Shown here: piece by piece, positions 17,251-27,931 of the stretch | Position numbering within the stretch: position 1 is the first letter of the stretch | Layout: the number at the start of each line of letters is the position of its first letter | Assembly (NCBI RefSeq): GCF_014191305.1 | Contig: NZ_JACHWJ010000001.1 | Location: 1,302,001 to 1,366,000 of the forward strand | DNA length: 64,000 bases | Direction: 5' to 3' | Source: Pseudoclavibacter helvolus | Lineage (GTDB): Bacteria; Actinomycetota; Actinomycetes; Actinomycetales; Microbacteriaceae | Notes under the pieces: generated by a model | What the model was told of the DNA's origin: nothing | The model's database searches: none | Seen by the model: only the letters and a program-made list of their open reading frames with translations | Program-made: the position numbers and the translations under genes

Positions 17251-19251
17251 GTGATGACATCGACGTGGATACCCGGCCGCCAGACGATCCGCTTCGGCGG
17301 CGACTACAACCCAGAACAGTGGCCTCGCGAGGTCTGGGATGAAGACATCCGCCTCATGCGCGAGGCCGGAGTCAACCTCGTCAGCATCGGCATCTTCTCG
17401 TGGGCGCTCCTCGAACCCGAGGAAGGCGTCTACGACTTCTCCGTGCTCGACGAGATCGTCGAACTCCTCCACGCCGCTCGCATCGACGTGGACCTCGCCA
17501 CGCCGACCGCTTCGCCGCCCGCGTGGTTCTACCGCAAGTACCCGCACGCTCGTGCAGTGACCCGCGACGGGATACCACTCGCCTTCGGCTCGCGAGGCAT
17601 CGTCAGCCCAAGCTCGCCGGAGTACCGACAGGCCGCGACCGCAATCGCGGCGAGGCTCGCGAAACGCTACGCCGAGCATCCGGCAGTTGTGCTCTGGCAC
17701 GTGCACAACGAGTACGGCACCCCGGTCACGGAGAGCTACGACGACGCCTCCGTCGGGGCGTTCAGGCAGTGGCTGCAGCAACGCCACTCGTCGCTCGATG
17801 CACTCAACGCCGCCTGGGGCACGAACTTCTGGGGGCAGCGCTACGGCTCGTGGGACGAGATCGACGCGCCTCGGACATCCGGCACGGCGAGCAACCCCGC
17901 CCACCGCCTCGACTTCCAGAGGTTCAGCTCGGCAGCGCTGCTCGAGTGCTTCACCGCCGAGCGCGACGCGATCCGCGAGCACGCCCCGCAGCCGATCACG
18001 ACGAACTTCATGGCAGGCATGTGCCCGAGCGTCGACCTGTGGAAGTGGGCAGACGAGGTCGACATCGTCGCCAACGACCACTACCTGTCCGCCGAGCAGG
18101 AGAACAACCACATCCAGCTGTCGCGCGCCGCCGACCTCACGCGCTCGCTCGCGCGCGGCAAGCCGTGGATCCTCATGGAGCACTCGACCTCGGCCGTCAA
18201 CTGGCAGCCTCGCAACATCGCGAAGCGTCCAGGCGAGATGCGCCGCAACAGCCTCGCGCACGCGGCTCGCGGCGCCGACGCTGTGCTCTTCTTCCAGATT
18301 CGCGCAGGACAACGCGGCGCGGAGAAGTTCCACTCGGCACTCATCCCGCAGGCCGGAGAGGCGTCGCGGAAGTGGCGGGAGTCGGTCGCCCTGGGCGCCG
18401 ACGTCGCCGCACTCGCGCCCGTTCTGGGTTCACGAGTGGATGCGCGGGTCGCGATCGCCTGGGACTGGGAGTCGTTCTGGGCGCAGGACCTCGACTGGCG
18501 ACCATCGGTCGACCTTGATCATCGGGAGCGGATCGAAGCCTTCTACGCAGCCCTCTGGCACCGCGGCGTGACGGTCGACTTCGTGCACCCCGACGCCGAC
18601 CTCAGCAGCTACGACGCTGTCTTCGCGCCCTCGCTGTACCTCATCGAGGATGACGCCGCAGAGAACCTCCGCGAGTACGCGGCGCAGGGTGGCACGCTCG
18701 CGTTCTCCTACTTCTCGGGCATCGTCTCCACGAACGACAACGTGCCCGCTGGCCCATACCCAGGACAGCTCAGGGACCTACTCGGACTCGTCATCGAGGA
18801 GTTCCTGCCGCTGCGTGCGGGCGAGCGAGTCGCGTTGAGCGACGGGTCGCGCGGGCGAATCTGGAGCGACGACATCGAGCTCCGGGGCGCAACGAGCGTC
18901 GCCGCGTTCGCCGACGGGCCTGGCGCAGGTCGTCCGGCGGTGACACGGAACAGCTTCGGGAAGAGCTCTGCGTGGTATCTCGCGACGGCGATCGACGGCC
19001 CCGACCTCGACGCGTTCGTGACGGGGGTCCTCGACGACGCAGGCGTCGCCTACTCCCCCATCGGCGATGTCGAAACCGTCGTCCGGCGAAGCGAGGGCGT
19101 CGACTACGTGTTCCAGATCAACCACGGAGCGACGGATGCGGGAGCCGGGGTTTCAGGACTGGACCTGCTGAGCGGCACCCCGGTGGAGGCGGACCAGCCA
19201 GTGCCTGCGGGGAGCGTCCGCGTCGTGGCCGTTCGTGATGAGCAGGGGTGA
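17251..19251 (+). CDS. Beta-galactosidase, glycoside hydrolase family 42
   Basis: GH42 enzymes hydrolyse terminal beta-galactosides, often plant oligosaccharides taken up from outside, and act as cytosolic trimers. The 666-residue length is normal. The catalytic acid/base is Glu154 in HVHNEYG and the nucleophile is Glu310 in LMEHSTSAVNW. The N-terminus GGDYNPEQWP is the family signature. The C-terminal trimerisation and beta domains are present. It starts at GTG 17251 or the ATG immediately after (17254). There is no signal peptide, so it is intracellular. It is a single gene with no transporter beside it, and shares a divergent promoter region with the aldo/keto reductase. Confidence 0.95.
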   Translation: MMTSTWIPGRQTIRFGGDYNPEQWPREVWDEDIRLMREAGVNLVSIGIFSWALLEPEEGVYDFSVLDEIVELLHAARIDVDLATPTASPPAWFYRKYPHARAVTRDGIPLAFGSRGIVSPSSPEYRQAATAIAARLAKRYAEHPAVVLWHVHNEYGTPVTESYDDASVGAFRQWLQQRHSSLDALNAAWGTNFWGQRYGSWDEIDAPRTSGTASNPAHRLDFQRFSSAALLECFTAERDAIREHAPQPITTNFMAGMCPSVDLWKWADEVDIVANDHYLSAEQENNHIQLSRAADLTRSLARGKPWILMEHSTSAVNWQPRNIAKRPGEMRRNSLAHAARGADAVLFFQIRAGQRGAEKFHSALIPQAGEASRKWRESVALGADVAALAPVLGSRVDARVAIAWDWESFWAQDLDWRPSVDLDHRERIEAFYAALWHRGVTVDFVHPDADLSSYDAVFAPSLYLIEDDAAENLREYAAQGGTLAFSYFSGIVSTNDNVPAGPYPGQLRDLLGLVIEEFLPLRAGERVALSDGSRGRIWSDDIELRGATSVAAFADGPGAGRPAVTRNSFGKSSAWYLATAIDGPDLDAFVTGVLDDAGVAYSPIGDVETVVRRSEGVDYVFQINHGATDAGAGVSGLDLLSGTPVEADQPVPAGSVRVVAVRDEQG

Positions 19252-19737
19252 GAGTTCAGCCCAGGAAACCGGATAGTCCCAGATCAGGTTGCTGGAGGCA
19301 CTCAGGATCTTGACCCGGGGTTGACGACTCCGCAAGAGTGCATGGCTCCACGCACTCCAAAGGCCTTCCGACATGCTCGGCAGGGCTGGGTGCGGCCGCC
19401 CAGCGATCCCGGAGCTGCTGAACAGCGACTCTGAGTCCGCGACTACCTGAGCGAGTCAGAGACGGCCGGACCGCATGGGGCATCGCGGGCGGACGATTTA
19501 GAGCCCGCAGCGCGCGCTGCGTCGAGATTGGTTGAAAACTCCGCGAAGATTTTTAGTTACTTCCGTTTCGCTGCAGAAGAGTGCGAGTGATAGAACACGT
19601 ATACGAATACTAGCGATCCTGAGTTCACTCCAGATTTGGGGAGAACTCGGAAGGGCCCCTGTGGACGGCGAGCTTCGGGATGGGAAGTTATCCACGACCC
19701 TCACGAAATGTCGGTGGTGGTCCGTAGTGTTGGGGGC
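19252..19737. other. 486-bp gene-free stretch before the HNH gene
   Basis: Contains a small inverted repeat (GAGTGC, 10-nt loop, GCACTC) near 19336-19357 and, from about 19530 to 19640, a distinctly AT-rich patch with a CGTATACG palindrome that may be the promoter of the HNH gene. Short minus-strand open frames at 19256-19483 show no family character or ribosome binding site. I see no RNA gene here. Confidence 0.7.
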
Positions 19738-21329
<1,592 letters not shown>

Positions 21330-21378
21330 CCCGACGATGTTCTGCGCGGAGGTACGCCCTCTCCCCCGGTAGAGACGA

Positions 21379-21423
21379 CCCTGGTCGAGAAAGCCCTGGT
21401 CGAAAGAGCCCTGGTCGAGAGAG
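21379..21423. repeat. 15-bp tandem repeat, three copies
   Basis: The unit CCCTGGTCGAGAAAG occurs three times in direct succession with changes only in the last five bases. It lies between the HNH gene end and the alpha-glucosidase stop. No coding role is apparent. Confidence 0.85.
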
Positions 21424-21447
21424 GGCGCACCACACTGACTGTCCGAA

Positions 21448-21512
21448 CTGGCTAGCCGAGCTCGCTAGCCGAGCTCGCTAGCCGAGCTGGCTAGCCGAGC
21501 TGGCCGTCCGAG
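21448..21512. repeat. 13-bp tandem repeat, five copies
   Basis: The unit CTGGCTAGCCGAG (or CTCGCTAGCCGAG) is repeated five times directly downstream of the alpha-glucosidase stop at 21517; further degenerate copies flank it. The core GCTAGC is palindromic. There are no spacers, so it is not a CRISPR array. Confidence 0.88.
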
Positions 21513-21516
21513 CTGA

Positions 21517-23214
21517 CTAGTCGCGGCGGCGCACCCAAGCGGTGGTCTCGCCCGCGAGCGTCGTCCCTTCCTCCAGGTCGCTGCGCAGCAGCACTTCGGC
21601 GTCAGGTCCGAGCTCGAACGGCTCGGCGCCGAAGTTCGTGACGATCTCCCACCCGTTCGGGCGAGCGAAGCGCAGCACCGCATCGTTCCCGCTCGGCAGC
21701 CACTCGAGCTGCTCCCCGCTCTGCAGTTCATGCCTCAGCGCGAGCGCCCGACGGTACAGCGCGAGCACGGAGGCATCGTCTGAGTCCTGAACCTCGACCG
21801 CAGACGCGCCGAACCATTCGGGTTGGGGAAGGTGCGCATCCGCTTCCCCGAACCCGAACGACCGGCCCTCCGCCACCCAGGGCACGGGAACGCGGCAGCC
21901 ATCGCGGCCGATGTCGACGCCCGGGTTGCGGAAGAACGTGGGGTCCTGACGGTCCGCATCCGGGATCTGTGCCACCTCGTGCAGTCCGAGCTCCTCGCCC
22001 TGGTACAGGTACGCCGAGCCGGGCAGACCAAGCGTGAACAGCGTCGCCGCTCGGGCACGCCTGAGGCCGCCCGAGGCGTCCAAGACCGGACGCTCCCCAC
22101 CAGACAGCAACCACTCCGAGCCGTGCTTCGCGAGCGGGTGCCCCTTCGCGTTCCGCTCCGGATGCGGCAGACCGTACCGAGTCGCGTGGCGCACCACGTC
22201 GTGGTTCGACAGCACCCAAGTCGTCGATGAACCCGAGCGCTCGGCCAGCTCGAGGTTGTCGGCGACGATACTCGAGAACTGCGCAGCATCGAAATCAGCC
22301 TCGAGGAGGTCGAAGTTGAAGGCCTGCCCGAGCCCCTCGGGGCTGGCGTAGCGCGGCCGACGGTCGCGCTCGACCCACGCTTCAGCAACGGCCGTCCGGG
22401 GCGGGTCGTACGAGTTGAAGACCTTGCGCCACTCGGCGTAGACCTCGTGCACGTCGTCGCGGTCGATGATCGGGTGCTGACCGTCGAACGGCATCGCGTC
22501 GAGCTCAGCCTTGGACGGCAGCTCGCCGCTGAGGTCCTTCATCAGCATGTGGGCCACATCGATGCGGAAGCCATCAACACCCCGGTCAGACCAGAAGCGA
22601 AGCGTGTGCAGGAAGTCGGCCCGCACCTCCGGGTTCGCCCAGTTGAAGTCGGGCTGCTCGACCGCGAAGTTGTGGAAGTACCACTGGCCGTCCTCAACCC
22701 GGTGCCAGGCGGGCCCGCCGAACACCGACTCCCAGTCGGTCGGAGCCTCTGCTCCATCCGGGCCCTTGCCGTCGCGGAAGATGTAGCGGTCGCGCTCAGG
22801 GGAGCCTGGCCCTGCCGCGAGCGCCGCCTGGAACCACTCGTGGCGGTCGGACGAGTGGTTCGGCACGATGTCGACGATGACCCGCATCCCTGCGGCGTGG
22901 AGCGCCGCGACCATGGCGTCGAAGTCCTCGAGCGTGCCGAGACGCGCATCCACGTCGCGGTAGTCAGCGACGTCGTAGCCGCCATCGGCGAGCTCCGACG
23001 GGTAGAAGGGGCTGAGCCAAACGGCATCGATGCCGAGGCCCTGCAGGTACGGCACCTTGGCGGTGATGCCGGGCAGGTCGCCCAGCCCGTCGCCGTTCGC
23101 GTCCGCGAAGCTGCGCGGGTAGATCTGGTAGACGGCCGCCTGGCGCCACCAGTCGGCGTCGTGCGGGTTGGTTCGGGTGAGGAGGTCGGTCTCTGCCGAG
23201 AAGGTCGAGCTCAT
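21517..23214 (-). CDS. Alpha-glucosidase, glycoside hydrolase family 13 (oligo-1,6-glucosidase/trehalulose-type)
   Basis: Hydrolyses alpha-linked glucosides such as maltose, isomaltose, sucrose or short oligosaccharides in the cytosol. The 565-residue product has the GH13 catalytic triad: nucleophile Asp219 (GFRIDVAH), acid/base Glu278 (AVAEAWVE) and Asp339 (VLSNHDVVRH). The calcium-loop-like DANGDGLGDLPG near 38-49 is typical of the GH13 oligosaccharide hydrolases. Exact linkage preference cannot be read. It is the last gene of the binding protein-permease-permease-glucosidase unit, 67 bp after the second permease, and is ended by 13-bp tandem repeats rather than an obvious terminator. Confidence 0.94.
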   Translation of the reverse strand: MSSTFSAETDLLTRTNPHDADWWRQAAVYQIYPRSFADANGDGLGDLPGITAKVPYLQGLGIDAVWLSPFYPSELADGGYDVADYRDVDARLGTLEDFDAMVAALHAAGMRVIVDIVPNHSSDRHEWFQAALAAGPGSPERDRYIFRDGKGPDGAEAPTDWESVFGGPAWHRVEDGQWYFHNFAVEQPDFNWANPEVRADFLHTLRFWSDRGVDGFRIDVAHMLMKDLSGELPSKAELDAMPFDGQHPIIDRDDVHEVYAEWRKVFNSYDPPRTAVAEAWVERDRRPRYASPEGLGQAFNFDLLEADFDAAQFSSIVADNLELAERSGSSTTWVLSNHDVVRHATRYGLPHPERNAKGHPLAKHGSEWLLSGGERPVLDASGGLRRARAATLFTLGLPGSAYLYQGEELGLHEVAQIPDADRQDPTFFRNPGVDIGRDGCRVPVPWVAEGRSFGFGEADAHLPQPEWFGASAVEVQDSDDASVLALYRRALALRHELQSGEQLEWLPSGNDAVLRFARPNGWEIVTNFGAEPFELGPDAEVLLRSDLEEGTTLAGETTAWVRRRD

Positions 23215-23281
23215 AGCGGGGGCATTCCTTGGGCTGTTGGTGGTCTGTGGTTGGCGAGAATCTGGAGCTGAAGTAACGTCG

Positions 23282-24175
23282 TCAGCCCTTGACGGCGCCC
23301 TGCGTGACGCCTTCCATGACCCAACGCTGCGTGAACAGGTAGGCGATCAGGGCTGGCGCCATGGCCATCAGGTAGGAGGCGAAGGACACGTTGTAGTTGT
23401 TGCTGAACTGCGTCTGGAAGATCTTCTGCACGACGGGCAGCGTCTGCATGGCAGGGTCGGAGATGATGAGCGACGGCATCATGAAGTCGTTCCACGAGGC
23501 GAGGAAGGCGAAGATGCCGACCGTGGCGCTCATCGGGGCCAGCAGCGGGAAGATGACCCGCCAGAACGTCTGCCAGGTGCTGGCGCCATCGATCCGCGCG
23601 CTCTCCTCGAGCTCGCCAGGGATCGACCGCAGGAACGCCGTGAAGAGCAGGATCGAGAAGCTCAGCTGGAACATGACGTGCAGGATGATGACACCGAGCG
23701 GGTTGTCGAGGCCGAAGAGCCCGCTCATCTGGATCTGCGGCAGCGCGACCGCCGGGAACGGCAAGAACATGGCAGCAAGCAGGTAGTAGAACGAGCCTCG
23801 GAAGAAGCGGTTGTTCCAGTTCCGTGTGATGGCGTACGAGGCGAACGCCGCGAGCAGGATGACGCCAGCGACCGTGCCCGCCGTGATGAACACGGAGACC
23901 CCGAACGCCTGCGGGAAGTTCGTGAGGTTCCATGCCTCGACGAAGCCGTCGAAACTGAACGGGGCAGGGAGCGCAAACACATTGCCGCTCACGGCCTGCG
24001 AGGTGGTCTTGAAGGCCGTCACCACGGTGACGTACAGCGGAATGAGCACGGTCACGGTGCAGAGGAGCAGGATGATCGTCGTCGACCATCTGCCGCGGCC
24101 ACGACGGCGTCCGCCGAGATTCTTGCTCGCCGGTGCCACGCCCGCGCGGCTGACGATGGGCTGCTGAAGTGCCAT
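23282..24175 (-). CDS. Carbohydrate ABC transporter permease, MalG type
   Basis: One of the two inner-membrane subunits of a CUT1-family sugar importer. The 297-residue protein has six predicted spans and the EAA loop (ELEESARIDGASTWQTFWRV) that contacts the ATPase. No ATPase gene is in the unit, as is common for CUT1 systems that share an MsmK-like ATPase encoded elsewhere. Its ATG at 24175 overlaps the preceding permease stop (TGATG). It is intact, but its partner permease and binding protein are damaged, so the transporter is probably not functional. Confidence 0.93.
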   Translation of the reverse strand: MALQQPIVSRAGVAPASKNLGGRRRGRGRWSTTIILLLCTVTVLIPLYVTVVTAFKTTSQAVSGNVFALPAPFSFDGFVEAWNLTNFPQAFGVSVFITAGTVAGVILLAAFASYAITRNWNNRFFRGSFYYLLAAMFLPFPAVALPQIQMSGLFGLDNPLGVIILHVMFQLSFSILLFTAFLRSIPGELEESARIDGASTWQTFWRVIFPLLAPMSATVGIFAFLASWNDFMMPSLIISDPAMQTLPVVQKIFQTQFSNNYNVSFASYLMAMAPALIAYLFTQRWVMEGVTQGAVKG

Positions 24176-25105
24176 CAGAGTTGGTTCTTTCCCTGTGTGA
24201 GGCGGAGCTGGAGAAGGGAGATGACGACGACGATCACGAAGAAGAAGGTCGCGTTTGCCATCTGGTAGGCGTAGTCGCCTCCGCTGAAGCCGGTGAAGAT
24301 CGTCATCGCGATGCTGCGCGTCGAGGTGCCGGGCCCACCGTCGGTGAGGCCGACGATGATGTCGTACGCGTTGAGGAAGTTCTTGAAGCCGAGGATGACG
24401 TTGATGACGACGTAGCCGGCGACGAGCGGCAGCGTGATCTGCAGCATCTGCTGCAGCTTCGTCGCCCCGTCGAGCTCGGCGGCCTCGTACACGTCGCCCG
24501 GCACCGCGAGGAGTCCGGCGATGTAGATGAGCAGAGTGCCGGGGATCGCCTGCCACGCCGTGACGATGACAATGCCGACCCAGGCGAGGCTGGGGTTCGC
24601 GAGGATACTCTCCGACAGCCACGGGATATTGAGGCTCTGTCCGAGCGCGGGAAACGCGTTGGAGAACAGGAAGTTGAAGACGAAGGCGATGACGATCCCG
24701 GAGATGACCATCGGGATCACGAAGATCGTGCGCAGTTGCGCCTTGAGGCGGATGCGCGCGACGAGGCCCACCGCGAGCAGGAACGCGAGCACGTTCACGA
24801 GGATCACGGTGACGGCCGCGAAGCCCATCGTGAAGCCGTAGCTCTGCCAGATGGCGGGATCGCCGAACATGGCGACGTAGTTCGTGATCCCCACGAAGTT
24901 CCATTCGCCGAAGCCGATGGAGTTCGTGAAGCTGAAGAAGATGCCGATGACGGCGGGGATGGTGATGGCGATCGTGAAGAGCACGAGCGTCGGGACGAGG
25001 AAGAGGTAGTGGACGCGGTCGACTCGACGTGTGCTGCGTGGCCTGAGCTTCTTGCCCTTCGCGCGCTGCTTCGTCGGTGCGGATCGCCTCGGTGGTGGTC
25101 GACAC
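24175..25105 (-). pseudogene. Carbohydrate ABC transporter permease, MalF type, frameshifted near its N-terminus
   Basis: The membrane part (VHYLFLVPTLVLFT onward, with the loop DVYEAAELDGATKLQQM) is intact to the stop at 24175. Its frame has no ATG, GTG or TTG between the upstream in-frame stop and a GTG at 24984 that lies inside the first membrane span. One frame over, a GTG at 25105 with GGAG 7 bp before it reads VSTTTEAIRTDEA, a typical permease N-terminus, which continues in the other frame as KGKKLRPRSTRRVDRVHY. A one-base insertion near 25060-25070, in a GCGCGCG run, explains this. Translation from 24984 would give 269 residues lacking part of span one. A sequencing error is possible. 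Confidence 0.75.
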
Positions 25106-25158
25106 TGTTGTCTCCATTCCGGTTCGTGATCGAGTGCTGGCCGTTGTCATGAGCGGGA

Positions 25159-26439
25159 CTACTGGCGCAGCGCGAGGCGGGCCCAGTCGGCGTCGAGCGT
25201 GCTGAGCGTCGAATCGACGCTCGCTCCCCCGGTGACGAGCCCCTGCATGTAGTTCTCAGTGGGGATGGTCAGCGGGATTGCCTTCGACGGCCCCTGGTAG
25301 AAGGCAGCGCTCTCGTAGTACGGCTGCAGCTCGACGAGCCGCGGATCGGTGACCGGGTCGGCGTCGATCGTGGTGCCGAAGCCGAGCTGTGCGGCGTTGT
25401 AGGCGTTGATCACGTCAGGCTGGAAGAGGTACTGCAGGAACTCGCGCGCCTCCTCCTTGTGCTTCGACGCTTCGGGGATCCAGGCGGCGAGGTCGATGTT
25501 CACCCGAACCTCGCGGTCGTCGGCGTTCTCGGTCATGGGCAGCGGGAACATCCCGAGCTGCGCATCCGGGTTCGTCTTCGCGATCTCGCCGAGCGCCCAC
25601 GGCCCCTGCAGGTACATGGCGGCCTTGCCTTCGGCGAAGGCAACGTTGCCGTCGCCGTAGCCGCGGCTGCCCGCATCCGCATTCGTGTAGTTGCTGGCAA
25701 GCTCGGTCATGCGCGTGACCGACTCGGTCATGGTCGACTCGAACGATACGGGTGAGTCCGGGCCGACTTCGGTACCGAGCGCGTTGAGCTCGTCGTAGAA
25801 GCCGGCGACGTCGATGGAGCCGCCGACTGTGTAGTCGAACCAGCCCTGGCTGACCGTCCACGGGTCCTTGAACGTCGCGTAGAAGGGGTCGATGCCCGCC
25901 GCCTTCAACTGGTCGCAGACCTCGATGAGCTCGCTGTAAGTCGTCGGCACCTCGAGCCCCTGCTCCTCGAAGATGTCCTTGTTGTAGATGACCGATGCCG
26001 CCATCACCGAGTACGGCAGCACGCTCGTGCGTCCGGGGTAGCTCGCGTACTGGTCGACGAGGCCCTGGATCTCGGGGAGGATGCGCTCGGCTTCCGGCAG
26101 GTCGGAGAGGTCGGAGAGCGCACCGCGCTCCATGAACCGAGCCATCTCCATGTTCTAGTTGAGGAGGCCGAGGTCCGGTGGGTTGCCCCGGAGAAAGCCC
26201 GCCTGCAGGTTCGAGGAGCTGTCGAGCACCACGCGCACTTCACTCTGCGACGAGTTGTACTCCTGGATGAGCTCGCGGAAGTACGGGATGGCCTCCGGCT
26301 TGCTGAGGTGGAAGCGCACTTCCGTGGGGCCGGTGGCGGTACAGGCGGCGAGGCCGGAACCGGTGAGCACGAGCACAAGCGCGGCCACGAGGGCGCGGAG
26401 CAGGGCGCGGGGCCGGAAGCGTTTCGAAGGTGATGGCAC
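25159..26439 (-). pseudogene. Sugar-binding lipoprotein of the ABC importer, interrupted by an amber codon
   Basis: A CUT1 substrate-binding protein of about 425 residues. It starts at GTG 26439 with AAGGGA upstream. A basic, hydrophobic signal peptide ends in a lipobox (GLAAC), so it should be anchored to the outer face of the membrane. After PPDLGLLN the frame meets TAG (26155-26157) and then continues at once with NMEMARFMERGALSDLSDLP, the standard family sequence, to the stop at 25159. Relatives usually have Tyr at the interrupted position, so TAC to TAG is the likely change. The second part has an internal ATG but no signal peptide, so no binding function is expected. Confidence 0.85.
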
Positions 26440-26500
26440 GTCGTTGTCCCTTGGGCTGAGCTGGCAGCCGTGCTGGCTGGTCAGACATTGAAACGAACAC

Positions 26501-26521
26501 TAAATTTTATCGCTAAATTTA
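26501..26521. promoter_or_regulatory. AT-rich palindrome TAAATTT-N7-AAATTTA, probable ROK operator
   Basis: A perfect 7-bp inverted repeat in a short AT-only island of an otherwise GC-rich region. It lies between the divergent ROK regulator (26567) and binding protein (26439) genes. ROK repressors such as XylR and NagC use AT-rich inverted operators, so this site likely controls both directions. It also contains the direct repeat CTAAATTT. Confidence 0.6.
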
Positions 26522-26566
26522 CTGCTGGAGGTAATGTAAGCCCACGGTCAGCGAAAGGTCAACACC

Positions 26567-27757
26567 GTGTTCCGACTCCCCAGCACACCTCCGCCGCTCA
26601 AGCACGCCAACCTGCAGCTGCTGCTCGAGTACGCGTGGGCCTCCGGTGCGTTCACCGCGACGGATGCGATGAGCATCGGCCTCACCAGGTCGACGATCAT
26701 CGACCTACTCGACGAGCTCGCCGACTGCGGATTGGTGACCAAGCTCCCCAACTCCCGCCAGGACGGCACGTACCAGAAGGGCCGCCCGGCTCGGCGCTTC
26801 CAGTTCACGTCGGACGCGGCCGTCGTCGTGGGAGTCGACGCGGGGCGCGAGCACCTCACCACAACCGTCTCGAACCTGCGCGGCAAGACCCTCAGCTCGG
26901 GCCAGGTGGAGGTCGACCCTGAAGCCGACTCCCCCCTGACCAGACGAGAGCTCCTGCGCCGTGTCGTCACGGAGCAGCTGCGGACGACCGGCCACAACCT
27001 GGATGGGGTGGCCGGGATCTGCATCGGCGTCCCCGCCCCCGTGGATGCTCGGGGCCTATCCCCCGCACACATCGACGGGTTCTGGCAGCGCACGAACCCC
27101 GACTTCGTGACGGTCTTCGACGCCGAGGTTCCGATCATCCGCGTCGAGAACGACGCGTTGCTCGCGGCGGTCGCCGAGGGCAGCGTCGGCGCCGGCGTGG
27201 GCTGCAACGACTTCGTGACATTCCTCAGCGGTGAGCGCTTCGGCGCCGGCATCGTCGTCGACGGGCGACTCCTGCGGGGGGCGCACGGGGGCGTCGGCGA
27301 GATGCTCGGACTCGAGCTCGTCGCTGGCGCGGAGGGGGTCGCCGGGCTGGGCCTGCGTGCGTCGCGACTCGCTCGGGCGGCCGTGGCGCAGAACAGGGTG
27401 GCCCCTGGCAGCCCTCTCCTCAGCGTGCCGGGCGAGGACATCGATGGCAAGCTCGTCCTCGAGGCCGCTAGGGACGGCGACGCCGACGCGAGCCACATCG
27501 TCGCCGAGGTCGGCGGCATGCTGGCACGCATCGCCGGCCTCGTGGTAAGCCTCTTCGACCCGGCAAGAGTCATCGTCGCCGGTGGCATCGCGCCAGGAGC
27601 CGAGGGGCTCATCGCGGCCGCCCGCGAGGAGTTGCCCGCGCTGCTGCACCTGCCCGTGCCGCAGCTTGTCCGTTCCGAGCTGGGCGCAGGCGTCGTCTCG
27701 GTGGGCGCTGTGCAGCACGCCCTGCGGTCCGTCCGGGACGGGATCCTCGATCTCTAG
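26567..27757 (+). CDS. ROK family transcriptional regulator
   Basis: ROK repressors have an N-terminal winged helix-turn-helix and a sugar-kinase-like effector domain. In this 396-residue product the HTH lies at about residues 15-65 (TDAMSIGLTRSTIIDLLDEL) and the ROK domain starts near VVGVDAGREH. It contains CIGVPAPVD, FGAGIVVDGRLLRGAHGGVGE and a PARVIVAGGIAPG segment. The His-Cys zinc motif typical of ROK kinases is absent (the GHGGVGE region has no CxCGxxGC), in line with a regulator. The start is GTG 26567. Divergent from the alpha-glucoside ABC cassette, it is the likely repressor of that cassette. Confidence 0.92.
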   Translation: MFRLPSTPPPLKHANLQLLLEYAWASGAFTATDAMSIGLTRSTIIDLLDELADCGLVTKLPNSRQDGTYQKGRPARRFQFTSDAAVVVGVDAGREHLTTTVSNLRGKTLSSGQVEVDPEADSPLTRRELLRRVVTEQLRTTGHNLDGVAGICIGVPAPVDARGLSPAHIDGFWQRTNPDFVTVFDAEVPIIRVENDALLAAVAEGSVGAGVGCNDFVTFLSGERFGAGIVVDGRLLRGAHGGVGEMLGLELVAGAEGVAGLGLRASRLARAAVAQNRVAPGSPLLSVPGEDIDGKLVLEAARDGDADASHIVAEVGGMLARIAGLVVSLFDPARVIVAGGIAPGAEGLIAAAREELPALLHLPVPQLVRSELGAGVVSVGAVQHALRSVRDGILDL

Positions 27758-27931
27758 GCTCGCCGCCGTGCACGTGTCCCGGCTGCGCGGGGCACGTCCA
27801 CGGGGCGAGGACGACGGCGAGAGACGAGCGCGACTCCCGCGACACGCCTTTCGGAATGCGGCGGCAACACGTGCTGTTCGAACTGTGGGGCTGCGCACCA
27901 GCGTTCAGCCCTCAACCGAAAGGCACTACCT

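Noticed and set aside
19256-19483. Short minus-strand open frames after the beta-galactosidase
   Set aside because: No ribosome binding site, no recognisable domain, and composition like noncoding DNA.
21448-21512. CRISPR-like repeat array
   Set aside because: Units of 13 bp are directly joined without spacers and no cas genes are present, so this is a simple tandem repeat.
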